Below, piece by piece: positions 61,101-64,000 of a stretch of 64,000 nt of DNA. Source of the DNA: Paracentrotus lividus (taxonomy: Eukaryota > Echinodermata > Echinoidea > Camarodonta > Echinidae); contig CALNVZ010003430.1 in the NCBI GenBank assembly GCA_940671915.1, forward strand, positions 19,374,221 through 19,438,220. Reading direction: 5' to 3'. The position numbers were made by a program, and so were the translations under genes. The notes beneath the pieces were generated by a model that was not told where the DNA came from, did no database searches, and was given only the letters and a program-made list of their open reading frames with translations. Position 1 is the stretch's first letter. Each line of letters begins with the position of its first letter.

Positions 61101-64000
61101 TTACAAATGCCATTAATTTCAATAAAGCTATCAGTTATATGTACTTTCAGTTCTTTTAATTATCTATCCCGCATCCTTCTCCATAACATTAGCATTCAAG
61201 CGACTTTTGAAGCACTCAACCCACTCATTTTTAACCTTGCCCATGACTTAAATTGTGTACGCCGTAGGCTTCTTTTGAATATCTATACTCCTACATGCAT
61301 GAAAACCTGTTTTAAAGTACTTGACCTTCGCGTCTCTCAATCAAATGAGTGTCCTTCTTTATTATCTATCTGTTTGTCAAAGAATGCCTCTTTTCTCGTT
61401 CTATTTGGATGTGTTTGTGTCGTTACTATGTAGTACATGATCATTTGCCAATAAAACAGCATCTCTCATATTGTTGGATTGTTGCACAGAGTTATTCGAT
61501 TGTCAGTATGCATAGAGTGCAAATTAAAGAGGCTGACATCCCCCATAACCCTTAAATACAAAAGCGACCCATTTTATTTCGCATTGATATGAAACTTTTG
61601 TTTCGAACAAGTTTGTCTAACGAAGTATCATCAAATTTTCAACACCGTTCGGTATATTAAATGCATTGGGGTGATATTTTTTTGTTTGTTTATGTTTTGT
61701 TTTTTATTTGTTGCTTAGTGTTTTGGGGAAACAATGTGTGCTGCTCATGAAATCGATATGAATCCTCATTAGTTCATGACTTTTCTTCAGACAAAAAGAA
61801 AAACGAGTAATTTTCACACTTATAAAAGTACGCCTCTCGGAGTTTCACACCTATAATTTACACGCTTACGACAACTCGAGACCGTGTTGATTTGAGGTGC
61901 AGTTGCGGTAAACCCACATCAGATTGGCTTTCTCGTGTCTTCTTTTAATCACGTCTTCTCAAAGAATAGAATCGGAGGCATTCTTCACACCTAAGGTGTT
62001 GGGTAAATGGATCCATTTCGAGACAATAGCCACGATAGACCTTTAAACAAGCAAAGCTTCTTTTGTTAATCCCGTCGATCCATGGTAAAGGAGTACTCCT
62101 CATTCTTTGATTCTACATGTATACTCGAAAGATGTGTGGTGGTGATAAAACATATTACGTGTCTTGGCAATGGACAGTAGACTAAATGGTAAAAAACAGA
62201 AGTTATATAAAACTATTTTGTGTCTATGCTTTAGCCTCCATAATTACTTGATTATATTGTTTTTAAATGCTTTATTTAAAAAAAAAATGTTAGGAATTGA
62301 TACTGTTTTACGTCTAAGCCTGAGACCAGAGACTTCTTTTAACACTTAGGCCTACATGTAGTTCATTGATTAATTAAATGATTTAAAATTTGATTGATTG
62401 AACCATATGGGGGTTTGGTGTTCCAATATCTGTTAACAAATATGCATTATTTTCCATGCATCTTACAGTTGTGAACGCATAATTTATCCAGGGCATTTTC
62501 TCAAATTCCCTACTTTTGCAAAAAAAACAACTTTCAATGTGGCTATCCCTCTTCCATAATGTTTGTGTTGTATTGTGTGAAGTGGGGGTAGATGACACCT
62601 ACTTTCTTCAACGAGGAGAGAGCAACTTTCCCCCATATCACGGATTTGGAATCGAATTGAAACCTGCAAAATGGAGGACACTGTTATTACTGCATGGCTG
62701 CCTGCCAGCATGAAAACATTGCCCCATTGTCACGATGTTTTGCAGAAATGTGCAGTTTCTTTTCAAAGTTTAATATGACACCGCGAAGGTTTTCTCCAAG
62801 CTGGAATTTTCAACATTTCCTTTCTTTTGATACCCAAGCGTAACCAAGGCCTGCATGCATTTCGTTTGATTGATAAGAATTTCCTTTTAGGAAACACATT
62901 GCTACTCACCCTCATAACGACACTTTCTTCTTTGCTCTTTAAATGTTATTGATGAGTGCCACTCGTTGTGGTACAAAAATGTAACAATGAGTTCAGGTAA
63001 AATGGCAACTTTCTACGAAAATTTGATACAAGACCCTTTTCAGCCATTCAAGAACTTTACCATTTCATTACCTGTGAACTTGTCGGTATCTTGGTGTCAG
63101 TGGTTTCGGTCATTCGTACTTATTCCAGAGAAATTGGGAATTAAAACCATTCGTTCACTCCCGTAAACGGAGAATATATCACTTTTATATTGACTGCATT
63201 TGTTTGAATTGAATTGAATTGAATTTATTAGGCTTCACAAGTAAAATGTACATGGTATTTTGTCAACATTACAAAAAGAGAGAGAAAAAAAAAGAAAAGA
63301 AAAAAAGAAACATAATTGTATAAATAGTTTGCTTGTTTAATAGATAAAAAGGCCATTAATAAATGTGACCTGATATTTAAAAAATATGTACACACTTTGC
63401 TAAATCGATACATTGTCGTGAATTTATATTCAGTGATATTATTTTATTTATTAGTATTACACGTTATCTTGATCGTCTATTTCAAACTCGTATATCATAA
63501 ATCCTTAAACATTGTAACTCGGCACTGGCGGAAAAAATAAGACAGTGCTAACATTAAAGCCGACGACTTTTAAATGTTTAAATTGAATAAAATCACCTCC
63601 CCCCCCCAAAAAAAAAATAAAAAAAATAAATAAATAAATAAAAATAAATAAATGAAATAAATAAAATTTAAAAAAAATCAATTCATATTTTAAAAGGCAC
63701 TGTCCGAAAATATACCACATGCGTATCTCCTGACACTTGTTTCATCAAAGTGAAAATGTGATCTAAACCACGAAGTTACAGGTGCCTCTTTCATGTCTAC
63801 TTTACAAGAGGTGCTTGTGCTCGATAATTGAAATAGACGGGGTAATTGCGTCAATTTATTGCGATGACAAAGGAAACATCTTACGGTCTCTTTATCCCTT
63901 TATACCAAAGTCCTCGAATAATCCTTGAGCCCTTCAAAGACCCCACTCATCTTACAAAAGGGTATGTTGAATAGAATTGTCTACCACCCTTGGGGAAGAC
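55120..64000. other. Netrin intron 1, distal part (to window end)
   Basis: CT tract at 55427-55490, a TTTTG array at 59529-59575, a GAATT repeat at 63205-63227 next to A-rich sequence, and a C/A run at 63598-63670. No exon, RNA gene or complete mobile element is recognised. The 122- and 111-residue frames here have no family features. Confidence 0.45.
55427..55490. repeat. (CTTT)n/(CT)n microsatellite
   Basis: Pyrimidine simple repeat in netrin intron 1. Confidence 0.9.

Noticed and set aside
63200-63310. GAATT repeat next to A-rich sequence, like a LINE 3' tail
   Set aside because: No body sequence recognised on either side.
38236-64000. Search by eye for further netrin exons (LE2, LE3, C345C)
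   Set aside because: No cysteine-rich open segment with proper splice sites was seen; a profile search could still find a short one.

Overview
This window reads as nuclear DNA of an animal, most likely a marine deuterostome and probably an echinoderm such as a sea urchin. The reasons are: AT-rich sequence with many GT-AG introns; a UNC-6/netrin-1-class netrin; a single-exon rhodopsin-like receptor; a tandem pair of PqaA/AprA-like secreted alpha/beta-hydrolase genes; and dense CT/GA microsatellites, foldback elements, MITEs and tRNA-derived SINEs. The organism call is an inference. No virus, LTR element, CRISPR array or rRNA was seen.

Layout. 1-5215 is an intron of hydrolase gene 1, filled by a large foldback element (about 86-4776) that carries a nested hAT-like MITE and several smaller palindromes. 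5216-13464 holds the last 11 coding exons of gene 1 on the + strand; its first exons lie left of the window. 15250-26854 holds the complete paralogue, gene 2: 15 coding exons, 1,485 nt, 494 residues, with a signal peptide. Its eleven exons that match gene 1 have the same lengths and phases, except exon 6 (93 versus 96 nt). A class A GPCR gene (22084-23067, - strand, one exon) sits inside intron 10 of gene 2. 26855-37178 is about 10 kb of repeat-rich intergenic DNA. 37233-38235 is the first coding exon of a netrin gene (signal peptide, laminin N-terminal domain, first LE module). The rest of the window, 38236-64000, appears to be netrin intron 1, with MITEs, tRNA-like elements and purine/pyrimidine tracts and no recognised exon.

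How the genes work together. The two hydrolase genes are a tandem duplication of a secreted family that includes Salmonella PqaA and the Dictyostelium proliferation repressor AprA. The nested receptor is antisense to gene 2, and nothing in the sequence shows a functional link beyond position. Netrin is an unrelated neighbour.

Most notable: exon 7 of gene 1 keeps its 90-nt length but carries two compensating single-base shifts, which replace 13 residues just after the GxSxxG elbow. Also of interest are a GC-AG intron in gene 1, a MITE ending 29 bp before a splice acceptor, splice acceptors whose pyrimidine tract is a CT microsatellite, and a MITE at 49642-50146 with two divergent tRNA-like Pol III promoters.
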